Positions 60,199-64,000 of a stretch of 64,000 nucleotides of DNA are shown piece after piece. The stretch lies in the NCBI GenBank assembly GCA_040954595.2, contig CM082592.2, positions 9,300,001-9,364,000 of the forward strand, in the 5' to 3' direction. The notes below the pieces were generated by a model that saw only the letters and a list, made by a program, of their open reading frames with translations, had not been told where the DNA came from and ran no database searches. The DNA comes from Balanoglossus misakiensis. Lineage: Eukaryota; Hemichordata. How positions within the stretch are numbered: the first letter of the stretch is position 1; every line of letters starts with the position of its first letter. Made by a program: the position numbers and the translations under genes.

Positions 60199-63100
60199 AT
60201 GGCGATGTCTCTGTGCATGCTGTGGCTATTACTCTGTCCAGCATGGACACACTGTTTGGATTCGGCGCAAGCTACAGGTAAGGAAGTAAAATGTATATAA
60301 CAACGCCCATATTTTAAGGTACTGTTGCTCGTATATCATGGCTATGGGAACGACTGGACCAGTTGCATTTTTTCAAAATTGGTCTAAGTAATGCGTCACG
60401 TCTTTGTGGGAAGCTAGCGAAGGAGAGGTAAATATTTCAGGGACGACAACGAAGCACTTAACTTTGAACATATGGATGTAGGCCTATGTCCCTAATTGCT
60501 GCACAGAAATTTGTTGAAACTTGCCTATCTAAATGTAGCACTGCGTCAGAGCACGGGGATATATTCAGTGCAATTCTGTGGTGGTCAGTTCACTTTGTCC
60601 TTTACTTGTTCCGGTTACAAAAAAGGATGGGTACAACAATAAACGTCGATTCCAACTGTGGTGGTTCAACCTTACAATAGTAAACAATCGATTTGGACCC
60701 AACTTGACCCTGGGTGCATGTACCGCCTGACAAGACCTATTTTCATGTCCATTGACTTTAGAACGGGGGCTGAATTTTGGGGCGTCCAGCTTTAGATGTG
60801 CGTGTGGTGTTCTATGGGTGTGGAAACATTTCGCCTTTGTCATAATTTCTCGTGTGCCCATGGCTCGACGCTGGTTGAAAAAATAAACCAATTATGTTAT
60901 GTTGCAATTAACATGATCTACCAGCAACACTACCTCATTTATTTCTATATTAGGGGTTTTGAAACATTCACTTTATTTAGTTTTCCATTGTAAAGATACG
61001 ATGGAGCCACGGAGAGCAACACACTTCCAAAGTAAACATACTTGTATGCTTATTTTCAGGTTTCGGAAAACACGATCCTCTCTCGGGGCAGGCGGCAGGG
61101 AAGAACGAAATTAAACGTTGGCATGTCCAGACGTTTGTCATGGAAACGGGGAAGAGTGGTGGACATCACAAGAGGGACCTCACGGACAATGATGACACAA
61201 TGGAAGAGGAATACACTCAGGTATATCGACGAAATATTATCCTGCTCCCACCGTTTTTTCCTCTGAAACAAACATTCAAACAACCTCGGCTCCTTAAAAT
61301 GTTGAAGGTTGACGACCAGCCATTAAACCTTGAAACTGACACGAGTGGGTCCCTCCCGAGATGTTGCTATGCCAACAAGTGTTAGGATGGTGCAATGCCG
61401 ACAAGTGGTTGGAATAAGTTAGACGGCTCATAACTTAGTTCAATCGCTTTTCTCTGGCCGTGGCGTTATCGCTGAATGAACGCAAGATCTAACAACAATT
61501 TCTTTACTTACCTGCTATCCAGATGCACCTGGTGGGTTGCCACTATCTTACCATCTTCCCTTTGTTCGATTCTTTCCAGGACTTCCACGAATACTATCGA
61601 GCGAAATATTATTCTGGTGAAGACGCTCTCACGAGATGGTGGGTGGACATGGGGTCAAAAGCGCTGAGACATGGCACTCTGTCGGTTAGTGACAGAGGGG
61701 CGGAGGTATGAGATTGGGCCCTTTCACTTTTCGACTGGAATTCTAAATTCCAGTATTGTACACGTTAAATGATCCTTTAGTTTTAGGGACTGGTCAGTTT
61801 AATTGACTGTGGGTGCCGTCGTCGTTGTTGTTGTTGTTGTTTGCTGACATGACCAGGTTTCCACATGATTCCCACGCCCCTGGCAACATTTTCCAAGACA
61901 TGCCCCCCCCCCCCCACACACACACACTTGGGCATGAAGAATGCCAAGTATTGATGACAATAGGATATTCCAGTACGAGCCATGTATATTTATGCCTTTA
62001 TTCATAGAACATACATGAGAAATAGCCACATTATCTGCATCATCTTGAAAACATTGTAAATCTTATTTATTTCTTGACCACAAACGTATATGTCTTTCTA
62101 AGCGTAAAACTCATTGTATTAACTTGCATTGGTGTTTTAATTCAGCGGATTTTTATCTTTCTATCTATGCAGGTGCTTCCTCTGCGATTCAGCTTCCAAT
62201 TCTACGGCCACAACATCAGTTCTGTCGTCATCACATCTGGAGGTAATAACAGAAATGCTGCTACCTCAAATAGGTTTTCACTTTGTGCTAGGGGGTCAAA
62301 TCGCATAATAATAATCAATGTTGTCTCTGTTGCAGGGTTTCTGTATGTTGGATCATATATACACCCCTTTCTGTCAGCATCTCAATATATAGCTCCTTTA
62401 ATGGCGAACTTTGACCTTTCCGATTACCTGTCCTATATCAAATACATCAATGGTGGTAAGTTCATGAATTCAGTACAAGACGAGCGATGTATAATACAAT
62501 GTTGCCTTTTTACATATAATTTTCAAAATCGAAGATCTGTAAACTCAGCCTATACCATGCTCAATACGTTGCAATACGATAAAATACAAAGATTAAAATA
62601 CAATACAATACAATACAATGCATCCAATACAGCACATCACAATACAATACATGTACATTTTAAATAAACCTGACTCATTTCTTTTCATATTACGCCCGAC
62701 AGAAACTGTATTCTCGGTGGAGTGGCACGGAATTAAAGCAAAAGGCACAGAATACGGTATATTTAATTACAATGATTGTTAAAATATTGGCATAAGATTA
62801 TTGCGTTCATAAGAAATGCCGTTTATCCCTATCTCGTATTTCTATGCACACTTTCATCCATATGTATGCAATCATTTTCCCTGGTGCATATTGTTTCATG
62901 TGATTTACAGTTCAGGTATTCGTGATATTTTAAGTAATTTCTTTCAGCACGCCAATGTTCGTTTCGAGTATAACTATTTCATCCGGCACATTAATTAACA
63001 GCATCGTTTCGTCTGAACATGCATTCTTGTGTCAAAAAATACCGACGGTTGTTATATGAATACAAGCTTAAACATGTAAGCAATCGAACCGAAATACTAG

Positions 63101-63962
63101 TACATTGTAGTACATGATATTGAGAACAAAAATAGAAGTACAAAATAACCAAAAGTTAAGGTTGCTGTCTATTTCAGAATTCTTGTAATTATGTCTGTTG
63201 ATTCTTGCTCTCAGCTCACCAAGACCGGTTCACGTTCCAAGTTTCTATATTCAATGACAGCAGAATAGTTTTTGCCTACAAAGAGGTGAGTACGATAGTA
63301 TAGGCTCACACAAAATATTCCCGCCAGTACCACAACACTGTTTCATAATAATTGTCTGAATTGTGAACGACGTCCAGGCTGTTCACAATTCTGTTGGATT
63401 TCCTCGTCTGTTAGTAGTACATGTATATGGTTGTAGATTGGACTTTTGTGTCTGTCTGTCTGTCTGTCTGCTGTCTCAGTGTGTGCCCAATATGTCTACC
63501 CGGTACCCGCCCCTTCCGTCTCTTGTTTAGATCCCAATTCCTGTCGATAGCTTACCAGCCAGTGAACATCCGGTGAAGGTGGGAGTTGCCGATGCATACT
63601 ACAACGACATCTACATTGCTCCCAGTAAGTCTCTCTTGATTTGGCGACACTCGATTGGGGGGGGGGGGGGGGGGACGAAGTGCATACTTCATGATACCGA
63701 AGGATTCGGTGCGTGCGTTTGTTACTATACCCGGCACAGGCATTTCTGTCCATTTATGTTTCAATTCGTTGATTAACAATAGAGCGACACCATTTCCGAA
63801 GTGATCGACATGTCTACCCACAACCCCGAGTCGGGCATAATGAAAGAATTGTTCGGTTTATTTCAGAGAAAATTAAGCGTCGAATACACCAGTATCACGC
63901 CGTTGAGCTTGACAAGTCCAGAATCGCCAACAGTACTGCTGTGGTTCTGGAGCCGCTGGCAA
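60199..63962 (+). CDS. PLXDC: Plexin domain-containing protein (PLXDC1/2 family), N-terminal part
   Basis: Nine coding exons in phase: 60199-60277, 61060-61220, 61580-61705, 62173-62242, 62336-62455, 62703-62756, 63215-63285, 63531-63624 and 63867-63962. They give 290 residues, and the gene continues past the window. The start MAMSLCMLWLLLCPAWTHC is a clear signal peptide. An acidic stretch (DLTDNDDTMEEEYTQ) precedes the conserved ectodomain. Matches to human PLXDC2 include FSFQFYGHNISSVVITSGGF ([20 protein letters not shown]), ASQYIAPLMANFD, RIVFAYKEIPIPV, EHPVKVGVADA and QYHAVELDKSRI. The PSI domain and transmembrane segment expected next lie outside. PLXDC proteins are single-pass surface receptors; human PLXDC1 and PLXDC2 bind PEDF. 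Whether this is the single pre-duplication orthologue cannot be told here. Confidence 0.95.
61902..61928. repeat. Poly-C and CA microsatellite in a PLXDC intron
   Basis: A run of C followed by a CA dinucleotide run between PLXDC exons 3 and 4. Length is prone to slippage. Confidence 0.85.
62596..62619. repeat. Pentanucleotide microsatellite (ATACA)n in a PLXDC intron
   Basis: About five units of ATACA between PLXDC exons 5 and 6, with scattered decayed units on both sides (62570-62655). Confidence 0.8.
63657..63674. repeat. Poly-G tract in a PLXDC intron
   Basis: An uninterrupted run of 18 G just past the donor of PLXDC exon 8. It could form G-quadruplex structure, and its exact length is uncertain in any assembly. 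Confidence 0.85.
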
Positions 63963-64000
63963 GTAAGTAGTGGAACGTTAAAGGAAGGCAAAAGTGCTAA

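Noticed and set aside
60045-60281. Longer frame at the PLXDC first exon ending in DTLFGFGASYR
   Set aside because: It does not join exon 2 in phase. The overlapping frame starting at 60199 gives a signal peptide and the correct phase.

Overview
The window is animal nuclear DNA. The genes have many short GT-AG introns, canonical AATAAA signals and metazoan proteins: TIMM22, POLD4, TBL2, a plexin-domain-containing (PLXDC) protein, a DXD glycosyltransferase and a death-TIR protein. The unusual death/TIR domain mixing next to well-conserved bilaterian genes suggests an invertebrate deuterostome such as amphioxus or an acorn worm. That placement is an inference and the species cannot be named from the sequence. 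No ribosomal RNA, tRNA or CRISPR feature was found.

Layout. (1) 1-12500, minus strand: two co-oriented genes that look like parts of an innate-immunity or NAD-signalling system. One is an ARM/HEAT plus coiled-coil protein (10 exons, 622 aa). Downstream of it lies a death domain-TIR-TIR-UBX protein (6 exons, 603 aa). (2) 15884-17509, minus: a type II membrane glycosyltransferase with a DXD motif (2 exons, 376 aa). (3) 18254-25610: three housekeeping genes packed tightly. TIMM22 (+) is tail-to-tail with POLD4 (-), and POLD4 is head-to-head with TBL2 (+). All exon junctions were checked for phase. (4) 26376-58975: one satellite array of about 32.6 kb built from an 87-bp monomer. It changes orientation once, at 42476-42509, so it is a giant inverted repeat with two arms of about 185 and 186 monomers. 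Each arm carries its own higher-order repeats. Its right edge decays through diverged monomers into an inverted relic monomer. (5) 60199-64000, plus: the first nine coding exons of a PLXDC protein, which runs off the window.

The two strongest findings are the SARM1-like parts list split over two neighbouring genes (ARM regulator, and death-TIR-TIR-UBX effector in which only the first TIR keeps the expected catalytic glutamate) and the palindromic satellite. The very long open frames inside the satellite follow from a monomer length of exactly 29 codons and are not treated as genes.
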